Part shown: piece after piece, positions 54,175-63,716 of the stretch
How the letters are laid out: each line of letters opens with the position of its first letter
How positions within the stretch are numbered: the first letter of the stretch is position 1
Origin: Methylocapsa sp. D3K7
GTDB lineage: Bacteria > Pseudomonadota > Alphaproteobacteria > Rhizobiales > Beijerinckiaceae
Direction of reading: 5' to 3'
Assembly: GCF_029855125.1 (NCBI RefSeq)
Contig: NZ_CP123229.1
Span: forward strand, 3,764,501 to 3,828,500
DNA length: 64,000 nucleotides
Made by a program: the position numbers and the translations under genes
The notes under the pieces: model-generated
Told to the model about the DNA's origin: nothing
The model's input: only the letters and a program-made list of their open reading frames with translations
Databases searched by the model: none

Positions 54175-55812
54175 GTGGCGGTGCAGAAGCAGATTGAACG
54201 TCTCTGGGCCAGTCTTCTCGGTCTTGGCTCACGCCGCCTCATAGCGCTTGGCGTGATCGGCGTGACCGTCTTCGCGATGACCGGTCTGGCAGGCTATTTT
54301 TTGAGCAGGCCAGCCTCGGAAGTTTTGTACGCCGGCCTTGACCGGCAGGATGTCGGCAGGATTGCGGGAGCTCTCAAGGAAGCTGACATCGCGTTCGACG
54401 TCAGTTCGGACGGTGGCACCGTGCTTGTCCGCTATGGAGAAACGGCGCGGGCACGGATGCTGCTGGCGGAGAAAGGCCTGCCAAACAGCCCGAATGCCGG
54501 CAATGAACTCTACGATAAGCTGGGTTCGCTTGGCCTGACCTCCTTTATGCAAGAAGTAACACGCGTCAGGGCGCTTGAAGGCGAGCTCGCGCGCACGATC
54601 CAGCTGATGCGGGGGATCAAGGCTGCCCGCGTGCACATTGTCTTGGCCGATGAAGGGTCGTTCCGGCGGGTCCGGCAGCCGCCTTCCGCCTCCGTCGTCG
54701 TTCGCTCCGACACGCCGGACGATATCGTCGCGGCGAAAGCCATACGCCATTTGGTCGCGTCCGCGATTCCTGGAATGACGCCCGCCGAGGTCACGGTGCT
54801 TAACACAGATGGCCTGCTGCTCGCATCGGGCGACGATCAGGCCGACGCTGCGCCAGGCGCGATGCTGTCGCTTGAAAAAACAGTCTCCCGGGAGATACTC
54901 GATAATATCCGTAAGACACTCACGCCTTATCTGGGATTGGCCAATTTTCAAATCAGCGTCGCCGCCAGATTGAATACCGATAAAAAGCAGACGAACGAGA
55001 CGATCTTCAATCCGGATTCGCGCGTCGAACGGTCTGTTCGGACCGTCAAACAGAATCAGGTCTCGCAAAACGCCACCAATTCCTCGCCAGCCACTGTACA
55101 GCGTAATCTTCCTCAAGAAAGTCCGAGCGCCAGTGATGGCAAGCAGTCGAACGAAGAAAACCGCAAGCAAGAAGAACTGACCAATTACGAAGTCTCATCG
55201 AAGACAGTCTCCACGGTGAGCGGCGGTTATGGGATCGACAATCTTTCGGTTGCGGTGCTCGTCAACCGGGCCAATCTGCTTGCTTCGCTAGGTGGTAATC
55301 CTGCGCCTGATGCGGTCGAGCGGCGCTTGAATGAACTTCAGCAATTGGTTGCCTCTGCGGCGGGGTCGCGAAGCGAACGTGGCGATGTTATCAAAGTTAT
55401 GGCGGTTGATTTTGTCGATTCAGGACATGAACTTGCTCCGCAGCCGCCGCCGCAGATCGGCGAAATGTTGCTGCGTCAGGCAGGCACCGTTGTAAACGCC
55501 GCAACGATTCTCGTTGTCACATTGCTTCTGATTTGGTTCGGTTTGCGCCCGGCGACGAAAGCGATTTTGTCGATGCCCTCAAGAGAGGCTGGAGCTGCCG
55601 CTGAATTGGCAGCGCTTGAGAATCTGTCGGATGCAGAGTCCAGCGCCACGGAAGCAAATCAGCTTCCGAATTGGAGCGTAACACCAGAGGCAAATCTGAT
55701 TGAGGATTTGACTGGAAATCCAAGGCGTTCTCCGCAAAAGCGGCTGGAGCAAATCATTGAATTCGACGAAGAGAAAGCCGCAGCAGTTTTGAAACAATGG
55801 CTGCATCAATGA
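54175..55812 (+). CDS. fliF: Flagellar MS-ring protein FliF
   Basis: Inner-membrane ring protein (545 aa). The first membrane helix is at about residues 23-42 (IGVTVFAMTGLAGYFL), YAGLDRQDVGRIAGALKEADIAFDVS is the ring-building motif, and the C-terminal helix (about 445-461) is followed by a short cytoplasmic tail (RRSPQKRLEQIIEFDEEKAAAVLKQW) that contacts FliG. The start is GTG 54175, with GAGG ahead. The stop overlaps fliH (ATGA). Confidence 0.94.
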   Translation: MAVQKQIERLWASLLGLGSRRLIALGVIGVTVFAMTGLAGYFLSRPASEVLYAGLDRQDVGRIAGALKEADIAFDVSSDGGTVLVRYGETARARMLLAEKGLPNSPNAGNELYDKLGSLGLTSFMQEVTRVRALEGELARTIQLMRGIKAARVHIVLADEGSFRRVRQPPSASVVVRSDTPDDIVAAKAIRHLVASAIPGMTPAEVTVLNTDGLLLASGDDQADAAPGAMLSLEKTVSREILDNIRKTLTPYLGLANFQISVAARLNTDKKQTNETIFNPDSRVERSVRTVKQNQVSQNATNSSPATVQRNLPQESPSASDGKQSNEENRKQEELTNYEVSSKTVSTVSGGYGIDNLSVAVLVNRANLLASLGGNPAPDAVERRLNELQQLVASAAGSRSERGDVIKVMAVDFVDSGHELAPQPPPQIGEMLLRQAGTVVNAATILVVTLLLIWFGLRPATKAILSMPSREAGAAAELAALENLSDAESSATEANQLPNWSVTPEANLIEDLTGNPRRSPQKRLEQIIEFDEEKAAAVLKQWLHQ

Positions 55813-56450
55813 GCCATCGGAAAATAACATGTCCGGTCGCCCGCTATTTGGACGAATTTGGGTCAGCGCCGGTTGTTTCTGGTCTTGATGAAGCGAGCCA
55901 AGACGGTGCGGGCGTCGGACTGCTGGAGGCACCGGCAGCCCCAGATCCAGAGGCTTTGTTGCTTGCCGCCCGCGAGCAGGGCTTTGACGAAGGATGTGCC
56001 GCCGCCGCCGCCGGCCATGAGACGCTCATGGCGCAGGAGCGGTTGCAGTCTGAGAGTCGGCTCGCCTCTGAACGTCAGCGATGGTCTAGTCAGGAAGGCG
56101 AAACTCTGGCCCGTGCCATCAAAGACGGTTTCGCGGTCATCGAGTCGAATATCGCTGCGAGCGTGGAGCGGGTCCTTGCTCCTTTCGTTGTCGAGGCCCT
56201 GCGCCGCAAAATGGTGGAACTTCTTGCCGAAAATCTTGGAGTGCTTCTGGGCGGGAGCGAGCAACCTCTCGTTGAAATTTACGGTCCAGAAGATCTTTTG
56301 GCCATGCTTCGGGAAAAGCTCGGCTCTGGTGCGCGCGCTATCGCATTCTCACCGGAGTCTGCGATCGATGTGCGGATCATCGCCGGTCAAACGATGATTG
56401 AATCCCGTATGGAGGCGTGGCTCGAATGCATCAAATCGCAGCTGGAGTAA
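55809..56450 (+). CDS. fliH: FliH-like flagellar assembly protein
   Basis: A 213-aa soluble protein with an Ala-rich first part, a Glu/Arg-rich helical middle (GHETLMAQERLQSESRLASERQRWSSQ) and a C-terminal VESIYGPEDLL-like segment (LVEIYGPEDLLAMLREKL). The build fits FliH, the regulator of the FliI ATPase, but the identity is weak and rests partly on its place after fliF. I use ATG 55809, which overlaps the fliF stop (ATGA), over ATG 55797. No fliI is nearby. Confidence 0.65.
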   Translation: MSHRKITCPVARYLDEFGSAPVVSGLDEASQDGAGVGLLEAPAAPDPEALLLAAREQGFDEGCAAAAAGHETLMAQERLQSESRLASERQRWSSQEGETLARAIKDGFAVIESNIAASVERVLAPFVVEALRRKMVELLAENLGVLLGGSEQPLVEIYGPEDLLAMLREKLGSGARAIAFSPESAIDVRIIAGQTMIESRMEAWLECIKSQLE

Positions 56451-56453
56451 GCG

Positions 56454-57728
56454 ATGGCGAACCCTGAACACCAGGAAATCTTTATTATCAAGCGCCATTC
56501 GGGTCACGATGATGCTCCTCATGGAGGCGCCTGGAAAATTGCCTTTGCCGACTTCATGACGGCGATGATGGCGCTTTTTCTCGTTCTGTGGCTGATCAGT
56601 TCTACCAGTGAGAAAACGAAACATACGGTTGCGCAATATTTCAACCCGGTGAAACTCGTCGACATGACCACGCTAAAAAAAGGCTTCCGAGATCCGAAGG
56701 ATACGGAAATGGGGTCGGGACCAAACATCAAGGAATCGCCAGACGAATCAAAATCGAGTCAACGCAACCCTGCGAAGAAGACGGAAATTGATGTCGCGTG
56801 CAAAGCGGGTCCAGATGCACCGGCGCTTACTGAGGCCGCACTCTTCCGCGATCCTTATGCGGTTCTGACGGAAATAGCGGCGAGCGCCCCTGCTGCAGCG
56901 CAGGCTTCATCATCTGGTAAGCCTGCGGGCGCAGCCACCGATCCGTCAAACTCGTTCAGTGATCCTTTCACGACCACGCCGCATGTGCCAGAAACAGTAC
57001 GCGAAAGCTTATTGCCACTGCTACAAATGAGCGGCGCGCAAGACAAGGAGTCTCAAGACAAGGAAACCGGAACCAAGGAGGCTAAACTCAACGAGTCGCA
57101 AAGCAAAGATATCAATGAGCCCCATGCACGTGCCCCAGCAAACACGCCAATCCAGAAGGACCCTGCCGACGGCGCTCCTCTTGAGAAAGCTATGGACCAG
57201 CAAGGCAGCGTACAATTGGCCGAGACTTCGCAAGTGGAACAAAGCCCGGATGCCGCGCGCGCTGCCGCGGCCGCAAAATTGAAATCGGACATCGGGGAGG
57301 CGGTCAGCCACGGTGTTCACATGACAAATCAGCCTCACATAGATGTGCAGGCAACGGCTGATGGTATTCTTATTAGCCTCACGGATGACGCGCGCTTTTC
57401 GATGTTTGCCATAGGCTCCGCGGAACCACAGCCAGAGACGGTTCAAATTATGGAAAAGATTGGCCGGATTTTGAAGGGGGGGACAGGTTCCATTGTCGTC
57501 CGCGGTCATACGGATGGGCGTCAATATAAAACAGCGGCATACGACAATTGGCGGCTGTCGTCGGCGCGCGCGCAAATGGCTCTTTATATGCTTGCGCGTG
57601 GAGGCGTGAGCGAAAAGCGCATCGAGAATATCGAGGGTTATGCCGATCATCACCTCAAATCGCCCAACAATCCCAATGCGTCGGAAAACCGGAGGATCGA
57701 AGTCCTGCTACGGAAGGAAAAGTCATGA
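56454..57728 (+). CDS. motB: Flagellar motor protein MotB
   Basis: Stator subunit (424 aa) with one helix, IAFADFMTAMMALFLVLWLI, at about residues 28-47; its Asp is the proton-binding residue. The C-terminal OmpA-like peptidoglycan domain has GTGSIVVRGHTDGRQ, DNWRLSSARAQMALYML and NRRIEVLLRK. The middle is long and low-complexity, rich in Ala, Ser and Lys, longer than in E. coli as in rhizobia. MotA is not in the window. The end overlaps motC by four bases. Confidence 0.95.
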   Translation: MANPEHQEIFIIKRHSGHDDAPHGGAWKIAFADFMTAMMALFLVLWLISSTSEKTKHTVAQYFNPVKLVDMTTLKKGFRDPKDTEMGSGPNIKESPDESKSSQRNPAKKTEIDVACKAGPDAPALTEAALFRDPYAVLTEIAASAPAAAQASSSGKPAGAATDPSNSFSDPFTTTPHVPETVRESLLPLLQMSGAQDKESQDKETGTKEAKLNESQSKDINEPHARAPANTPIQKDPADGAPLEKAMDQQGSVQLAETSQVEQSPDAARAAAAAKLKSDIGEAVSHGVHMTNQPHIDVQATADGILISLTDDARFSMFAIGSAEPQPETVQIMEKIGRILKGGTGSIVVRGHTDGRQYKTAAYDNWRLSSARAQMALYMLARGGVSEKRIENIEGYADHHLKSPNNPNASENRRIEVLLRKEKS

Positions 57729-58933
57729 CCTTGAGGGCAAAATATCTGTTTGGTTTGGCTCTCACCTCGTTCTGCGCGAGCCAGGCGCTGGGGGAGGAAG
57801 GCGGCCGGCTTGAAACCAAACAGCCTTTCGAGATCGTCCGGTCGATCCTAGCCATCCAAGACCAAATCGTGCGCGGGAACGCCAGTGCCAGAGGCAAGTT
57901 GCCAAAGCTTATCGAGCAGATGGCTGAGCGCCTCCTGGCATCTGACCGCGACGTGTGGCGCGATCCGAAGAATGCCCGTGCCGCCGTGCTTTATACACTC
58001 AGCGGCGGTCAGGCGCGGGTCATTCGAAAGGCAATCGAGACGGGACTGCCGCCACAGCCTGAACTCGAACTCATGCAGGGGGCGCTGGCCTATGTCGAGG
58101 GGCGGGAAGCCGAAGCGAAAAAAATATTTTCAACGATCGATCCAAAGACCGTGGCGCCGGCGACTGCTGGCCATGTCGCTATGATTAAAGCCGCTTTGGC
58201 CGCGAAAGAAAATCCTGGAGAAGCGATCCGGTTGCTCGATCTTGCGCGCATTTTGGTGCCGGGAACCTTGGTGGAAGAAACGGCTTTGCGCCGCGAACTC
58301 GTTCTCGCCGACGAAATCGCCGATATCGACAAATTCGCCTTTTTGTCGAGTGAGTACATTTGGCGTTTTCCTCATTCGGCCTATTTCGAGAGTTTCCGGC
58401 AGCGTTTCGTTTCGTCGGCTCTTCATTTCGGACTGATGGTCAATCCAAGCCAATTCGCCGCTCTCGAAGAATTGGTTGGCCAGATCGATTCCGTGGGCCA
58501 GCTCGCTCTTTATTTGCAGATTTCCCGAAAAAACGTCATCGACGGAAAGCCCGGCACGGCGCTGTTTGCTGCACGGAAGGCGGGTGTGCTGGCGGCAGAT
58601 GCCAGTGCCGAGCGCGCACGGGCCACGCTTTACGAATCGGCGGCGCTTATTTTGACGGACCAATATGAAAAAGGCGTCCGCGAGTTCGAGTCGGTCGATG
58701 CGTCGCGGCTGCCCAAACAGGATGTTCAACTCAAAGAGGTGGTTGCCTCATTGGCGAAGCAGATCGGGGATGACCCTGGCAATCAGCGCGAGCCGCGCCA
58801 GCTTGACTCAAATGAACTCGCTGTTGCTTCAAACAGTCAATCTCCGGCAGCCGCATCGGCATCCAAGCTGATCGATCTCGCTCAGCGGCAGCTTGGAGAA
58901 GCAGATGACGTGTTGGAAGGGAAGGCGCCGTGA
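57725..58933 (+). CDS. motC: Periplasmic motor protein MotC
   Basis: Rhizobial-type periplasmic motor protein (402 aa) that interacts with MotB. The signal peptide (AKYLFGLALTSFCASQALG) is clear, and the mature protein is helical and repeat-like (RIL-like LLDLARILVPGTLVEETALRRELVLADEIADIDKFAF). The chaperone MotE is encoded at 49.7 kb. The start ATG 57725 overlaps the motB stop, and the end overlaps fliK by four bases. Such triplets (motB-motC-fliK/motD) are a rhizobial feature. Confidence 0.88.
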   Translation: MTLRAKYLFGLALTSFCASQALGEEGGRLETKQPFEIVRSILAIQDQIVRGNASARGKLPKLIEQMAERLLASDRDVWRDPKNARAAVLYTLSGGQARVIRKAIETGLPPQPELELMQGALAYVEGREAEAKKIFSTIDPKTVAPATAGHVAMIKAALAAKENPGEAIRLLDLARILVPGTLVEETALRRELVLADEIADIDKFAFLSSEYIWRFPHSAYFESFRQRFVSSALHFGLMVNPSQFAALEELVGQIDSVGQLALYLQISRKNVIDGKPGTALFAARKAGVLAADASAERARATLYESAALILTDQYEKGVREFESVDASRLPKQDVQLKEVVASLAKQIGDDPGNQREPRQLDSNELAVASNSQSPAAASASKLIDLAQRQLGEADDVLEGKAP

Positions 58934-60819
58934 ACGGAGTTGATGGGTCCTTGGGAACAGCTTCGGGCTTGTTTGACTCAAGGGCAATGTCCGCGGGAGC
59001 AAAATCTGCGGATCCCGCGAGTTCACATAAGGAGCACGGCCTGCCTGGAGATTTTGATGGCCATCTGGCAGGTTTGTCTCTCACCGGGGGCAAGCTTGGC
59101 GATGCGGCCGCCGTTGCGAGTCTTGCCGGCCGAGACGCGCCGGCAGCCCCCCGGCAGAGCTTGCTCCTAGCGGCAAGAGCCGCCGAGGCAAACAGGCAAG
59201 GGGGAGCTGGCTCAGCAACAGCTGCCTTGGACTTTCATTCTACGACCGCTGATCCGCCGGAGAGTTTTCCGCTGGATGCACAAACCTCCGATGCGAACGG
59301 CACAGGAGGATCGAGGACGGAAGCGGTCGAACCGGATGCTGGTTCGACGGGCACAACTTTAACGGCTGGCGAGGCTTTGTCTGGAACAACGAATCTGCGC
59401 CGTGGGTTGGCTGGTCTTGACGGGGTGCACGGTAAAGAGTCCGATTCGACGGCGCCATGCATGAGCCCCGGCGCCGGAAGTGAGGCGCCCGCCAGAATTA
59501 TGGCGGCTCTTGGAGGAGAGGCCTCCCTTGGGAAGGGCGAGCGTCCGTCCGCTGGCCGCCGCCCGACGATTGATGCCCCCCGCAATTCGCATAGTGCCGC
59601 TGTTCCTAGTGATATCGCCAATCTCATGACATCCCCGCTAGCATTGGGATATGCCGTGCTAGCCGTGTCCACAACGGCTAGCGACGCCAAGGACAATGGG
59701 TCTGACTCAACAGCCATGCCGGCAAATACCGCCCCTCTGGGGGCGGCGCCTGTTTCGCCATGGCCGCAAGCGTTACCAGCGCGTTTGCAACCGCTTGTGG
59801 GAGACGGGGCTCCGACAGTGCCGGGCTCCGATGCTCCGGCGGGCACGGACGTCTTCCGCTTAGCGGCTTCCCTCGGACTTCCGCCACGCACCGGGGCGCC
59901 CGCGCCCGATCGCGTCCGCATGCAAGCCAATCCCAGCCTTGGCCTGGCGCAAGAACCACGTGGCGGTTCTGGTTCCGGCTTCTCCCCTTGGACACCGGTT
60001 GCGGCTGTGGTCATCGATCAGCGAACGTATTTTGCCCCGGCCACTCGACTTTCGCCGGCCCAAGGGAGTGCGCCATTAAAGTTCGTCCCGGGGCTCGAGC
60101 CGGCCCCTTCTCAGCCCGGCGAAACCGCCCGGCTTTCAGATGATACCGGTCACGGCAATGCCGCTGGTGAAATCGTCGAATCTCTTAGAAGCCAGGAACG
60201 CGACGCAATCGGTGCTCATGAACCGCGTGTCGCAGCCACGGCGGCCAACGATTTGGATGTCAGCCAGGCGCAAGCAGGCCCACCCAATGTTCCCGCCCAG
60301 CAGGTGGCCAAATTTGTTGTGGCAGAAGCCGGATCGGGGAAGCTGGATAACAGCCCGGCAAGCGCGCCAACGATCCTTCCGCGCGACATCGAAGGCATGA
60401 CAAAATCGCCCCTCTCGATACCTCGAGTCCAGACCCTGCAGTTGCAGCTCGATCCCGAAATCTTGGGCAAGGTCACCGTCAAGCTGCGGCTTGCCGGATC
60501 ACAGCTCGATCTTCGTGTTGAAACCGAACGTCCGGAGACGATGCAGCTGCTTGGAAGGGACAAAGATTTGCTTGTCAGCAGACTGCAAGCCGCTGGATTT
60601 ACCCTCGAAAATGTTGCGCTCAGGATGGTTGACCCGCAGACCCCGCAACAATCCGTGGCCCAGGCAAATGACCAAACCACCGGCCAAACCAACGGAGGCC
60701 CAAGCTCCCATGACCGTCCGTCGCCGCAAGATGATCGCCAGCAGTCCCGTCCGAAAAGCGCGGATGAAACGCGGGACGGGAGCGGCACTCGCCATCGCTT
60801 TGGCGAGCTTTATCTCTGA
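58930..60819 (+). CDS. fliK: Flagellar hook-length control protein FliK (MotD type)
   Basis: A 629-aa protein; in rhizobia the motD gene at this place has been shown to act as FliK. Most of the protein is disordered, rich in Ala, Gly, Ser and Pro. The only conserved part is the C-terminal domain (about residues 493-575) with LQLQLDPEILGKVTVKLRLAGSQLDLRVETE and AAGFTLENVALRMVDPQTP. It begins with GTG, overlapping motC (GTGA). Its end overlaps the transglycosylase frame. Confidence 0.87.
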   Translation: MNGVDGSLGTASGLFDSRAMSAGAKSADPASSHKEHGLPGDFDGHLAGLSLTGGKLGDAAAVASLAGRDAPAAPRQSLLLAARAAEANRQGGAGSATAALDFHSTTADPPESFPLDAQTSDANGTGGSRTEAVEPDAGSTGTTLTAGEALSGTTNLRRGLAGLDGVHGKESDSTAPCMSPGAGSEAPARIMAALGGEASLGKGERPSAGRRPTIDAPRNSHSAAVPSDIANLMTSPLALGYAVLAVSTTASDAKDNGSDSTAMPANTAPLGAAPVSPWPQALPARLQPLVGDGAPTVPGSDAPAGTDVFRLAASLGLPPRTGAPAPDRVRMQANPSLGLAQEPRGGSGSGFSPWTPVAAVVIDQRTYFAPATRLSPAQGSAPLKFVPGLEPAPSQPGETARLSDDTGHGNAAGEIVESLRSQERDAIGAHEPRVAATAANDLDVSQAQAGPPNVPAQQVAKFVVAEAGSGKLDNSPASAPTILPRDIEGMTKSPLSIPRVQTLQLQLDPEILGKVTVKLRLAGSQLDLRVETERPETMQLLGRDKDLLVSRLQAAGFTLENVALRMVDPQTPQQSVAQANDQTTGQTNGGPSSHDRPSPQDDRQQSRPKSADETRDGSGTRHRFGELYL

Positions 60820-61345
60820 GACGTCTAGCTTTGCCGGACCCGTGCAATCGCAAGTTTGCGAACGCGAAATGACAGAGGCGGCCAAGCGATACGATGTTCC
60901 GCTGGGCGTGCTTTATGCGGTCGGCCTGACCGAAACCGGGCGGCGGGGATCGTTGCAGCCCTTCGCGCTCAATCTCCATGGCCCCGTTTTTTTCGCTGCG
61001 AATTTGGATGAAGCATTGCACCGCTTCGAAGAGGCACGGAAAAGCGGCGCTTGGCTGATCGACGTCGGCTGCATGCAAATCAATCATCATTTCCATGGCA
61101 GCCATTTCCGCTCCCTCGAGGCAATGTTCGATCCGCATGAAAATGTCGATTTCGCAGCGCATTTCCTCAAGGAGTTGCGGGCCAGGGAAGGCAGCTGGAC
61201 ATTGGCGGCTGCCCGTTATCATGCGGGGCCCGGCAACAATCCCGCCCAAAAGAGATATGTCTGCCAGGTGATCGCCAACATGGTGGCGAGCGGGTTCGGC
61301 GCGTGGACGGCGGGCGCCCGTGCATTCTGCGAAGCTTCGCGTTAG
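60710..61345 (+). CDS. Exported lytic transglycosylase (SLT domain)
   Basis: A peptidoglycan-cleaving protein (211 aa from this start) that probably makes room for the flagellar rod. A signal peptide is visible in AALAIALASFISETSSFAGP. The catalytic Glu lies in VLYAVGLTETGR near residue 75 and the WLIDVGCMQINHHFHG block is the SLT core; Cys residues may form a disulfide. Start 60710 has GGAGG 11 bases before it; ATG 60731 and 60764 are alternatives. It overlaps fliK by 110 bases, which suggests a shared transcript. It is the usual gene before ftcR. Confidence 0.85.
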   Translation: MTVRRRKMIASSPVRKARMKRGTGAALAIALASFISETSSFAGPVQSQVCEREMTEAAKRYDVPLGVLYAVGLTETGRRGSLQPFALNLHGPVFFAANLDEALHRFEEARKSGAWLIDVGCMQINHHFHGSHFRSLEAMFDPHENVDFAAHFLKELRAREGSWTLAAARYHAGPGNNPAQKRYVCQVIANMVASGFGAWTAGARAFCEASR

Positions 61346-61405
61346 GGCCAAACACAGCGGTAAGATGAACCTAGGCGAAATATACAATCTTAGCGAGAAA
61401 AAAAC

Positions 61406-61446
61406 AACTTATACGATAAATATCGTTTGACATTTAACTATAAGTT
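61406..61446. promoter_or_regulatory. Promoter and nested palindromes before ftcR
   Basis: A perfect palindrome ACGATA-AA-TATCGT (61413-61426) ends next to TTGACA (61427-61432). The outer arms AACTTATA (61406-61413) and TATAAGTT (61439-61446) form another inverted repeat over the -35 region. A -10 like TAACTT lies about 16 bases after the -35. Confidence 0.5.
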
Positions 61447-61489
61447 GTTAACTTTTAATGAATGAAGGTGAGATTCGCCGGAGATTTCA

Positions 61490-62173
61490 ATGTTGGTGAT
61501 AATTGACGAACGCGAAATTGTGACATCTGGATACACGTGCCGGTTTGGCAGCGAAGGCGTTTCATCCGCCGGATTTTGCCCATCGGAATTCCAGGAATGG
61601 GTGTCAACGGTTGCCGATGCTGATTTGTTCGCGGTCGAAGCCTTTCTATTGGGGGATTGCCGGGACCGGAAGCTCTATCCGAAGATGATCAAGGATCGCA
61701 CCCGTGCTCCGGTGATCGCTATGAATGAGACTCCGTCGCTTGAACAGACGTTGGATTTATTTGCTGCGGGTGTCGATGATGTGGTGCGTAAGCCCATCCA
61801 TGTTCGTGAGATTCTGGCGCGGGTCGGTGCCATCCGGCGGCGTCACGAGAGCGAGCGGGACTCGGCTGTGATCGGGGAGTTGCGGGTCTTCTTCGATGGC
61901 AGAGACCCGCAACTCAGAGGTCTTTCTCTGCCATTGCCACGGCGGGAGCGCCGCATCCTCGAATATCTCGTTAACAACCGGGGCCGGCGCGTGAGCAAGG
62001 CGCAAATCTTCAATTCGATTTACGGAATTTTCGACGAGAACGTTGAGGAAAATGTCGTCGAAAGCCATATCAGCAAGCTCCGCAAGAAATTGCGCCGCCA
62101 CCTTGGCTACGATCCCATCAATTCAGTTCGCTATCTTGGCTACCGTTTGGATGAAACCATCGGCGGAGACTGA
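61490..62173 (+). CDS. ftcR: Flagellar transcriptional regulator FtcR/Rem
   Basis: An OmpR-type response regulator (227 aa) found in Rhizobiales as master regulator of flagellar genes (FtcR in Brucella, Rem in Sinorhizobium). The N-terminal receiver-like part ([15 protein letters not shown] ... [21 protein letters not shown]) lacks the usual phospho-acceptor loop, so it may act without phosphorylation. The C-terminal winged helix has [26 protein letters not shown] and [21 protein letters not shown]. It closes the flagellar cluster. Confidence 0.93.
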   Translation: MLVIIDEREIVTSGYTCRFGSEGVSSAGFCPSEFQEWVSTVADADLFAVEAFLLGDCRDRKLYPKMIKDRTRAPVIAMNETPSLEQTLDLFAAGVDDVVRKPIHVREILARVGAIRRRHESERDSAVIGELRVFFDGRDPQLRGLSLPLPRRERRILEYLVNNRGRRVSKAQIFNSIYGIFDENVEENVVESHISKLRKKLRRHLGYDPINSVRYLGYRLDETIGGD

Positions 62174-62864
62174 CATACGCCGCCTCGGGGATCCCCGCTT
62201 TGGCAAAAGCAAAGCTGCCCTGGCGAGAGAAAAAAAAGGCGGCGATTGGGTGAGGGTTCCGGCCCGGCACGAAGCCCGTGGCTACCAAACTATCGCGCCT
62301 TCGTGATATCGCGGCCTCGTCGTGAAAAACCCATGACAAACCCGCATGCGCCGTGCCAACCCGAAATGATTCAGGGCGAGACTGCTCCCCAGCTGCTTGA
62401 ATTTTGACCTAAGCAAGCCGTTTGAAGGGCTTGCCAGCTCTGCCTCTCCGGGCTTGCCTGGATATGAGAGCCAACTTCGCCCTTTTGGGTTAGAGCCACG
62501 GCGTAGCCATCATGTTTGTTCAGCGGCAGGTTTGCCAGCGCCGGTCGCCGAAGCCGATCACCTTTCTCTTCCCGCGCTTTTTGGTCAATAGGCCTTTTGA
62601 TCAAAAGGAATCGCTTCATCTCAACGAGAATTGATCAGGTTTTTCGCACCAAGCGTAAGCCTTTTATGGCGCTTATTTGACCGGACCTGCGATCGTTTGC
62701 GCCCCGATCGCCTCCTAATTTCCCATGATTCCTCTCAGGCCGGCGAGTTGATCCGTGCTGCGATGCTGTTTGCATATGATGAAGATATGACAGTTTTGCA
62801 AAAATTTGAAGAAACGGCCATATTTGAGTTCAGAATCCAAATCCGGGTGCCGGAGGAATTGAAG
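62174..62864. other. Long gene-poor stretch after the flagellar cluster
   Basis: No gene with good coding character was found in these 690 bases. Short frames on both strands, such as the 82-codon one on the minus strand at 62371-62619, have no ribosome site of note. One perfect palindrome lies at 62593-62608. Confidence 0.55.
62593..62608. repeat. Perfect 16-bp palindrome CCTTTTGATCAAAAGG
   Basis: A two-fold symmetric site in the gene-poor stretch. It could be a regulator operator or a terminator fragment. Confidence 0.6.
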
Positions 62865-63569
62865 ATGCAGGGCGACGTCAAGGCGCCGGACGAAATTTTG
62901 ACTCCGAATTCCTTACAATGGCGCTGCGCCGCGGCAATCGCCGGCATGGCGTGGTTCGGGGTCGGCTATCAGCTCTATTACAATATCGAAGAGGCGCTGG
63001 CCCAAAGTTTGCCGATGGCGGAACATCTGATCAACTTTTTTAGCTACTTCACGATGGAGACCAATTTGGTGACAGCTGTCGTGCTCACGATTTTCTGTGC
63101 CCAGCCGCAAGCGGAGCGTTTTTTGGCTGGACCAAGCTTAAATGCGGCGCTCGTTGTTTATGTCATTGTTGTCGGCGTCGTCTATGAGCTGCTTTTGCGG
63201 CATCTTTGGCATCCACAGGGATTGCGTTTATTTGCAGATACTCTTCTCCACGATGCCGTGCCTTTATTTTACACTTTATTCTGGCTCTTGTTGCTGCCAA
63301 AGGGAAAGTTGAGATGGCCAGATCCGGTAACTTGGCTGATTTACCCGCTCCTCTTCTTCATCTATTCCATGCTTCGCGGCGCGGTTTTCGGAGTCTATCC
63401 CTATCCCTTCATGGACGTCTCTAGGCTTGGGTTTGCGGCGGTAATGTTGAACGCAACGGTCCTGCTCGCTGTCTTTTTCGGGCTTGGTGCCGGTGTGATC
63501 GCGCTCGATCGCGCTCTCGGCTCAGACAGCCGTGGGCGGAGCGGGCTTGGCAGGGCCGCCGAACTCTGA
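62865..63569 (+). CDS. Pr6Pr family membrane protein
   Basis: Inner-membrane protein (234 aa) with about six hydrophobic helices. The NFFSYFTMETNLVTAVVLTIF segment near residue 52 and HDAVPLFYTLFWLLLLPKG, WLIYPLLFFIYSMLRGAVFGVYPYPFMDVSRLG are the blocks of the Pr6Pr (FAR-17a/AIG1-like) family. The frame is open from 62631, but ATG 62865 has GGAGG eight bases before it and gives a normal length. The function is unknown. It reads toward mtdA, 147 bases away. Confidence 0.85.
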   Translation: MQGDVKAPDEILTPNSLQWRCAAAIAGMAWFGVGYQLYYNIEEALAQSLPMAEHLINFFSYFTMETNLVTAVVLTIFCAQPQAERFLAGPSLNAALVVYVIVVGVVYELLLRHLWHPQGLRLFADTLLHDAVPLFYTLFWLLLLPKGKLRWPDPVTWLIYPLLFFIYSMLRGAVFGVYPYPFMDVSRLGFAAVMLNATVLLAVFFGLGAGVIALDRALGSDSRGRSGLGRAAEL

Positions 63570-63716
63570 CAAAGAGGGCCTTTGACGATTCCTTGTTCTG
63601 GCTCCAAGGAGATCGCGCGTCGGCACGATCGGCGGCTTTCTCGCCACTGATGTGTGCAATGCTGGAACGTCCTTTTCTTGCCCGGCCGGAAATAAATTCA
63701 AATCATTGAGACCGTC

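Noticed and set aside
62371..62619. An 82-codon minus-strand frame in the gene-poor stretch
   Set aside because: No ribosome site and no family; the amino acid composition is not convincing.
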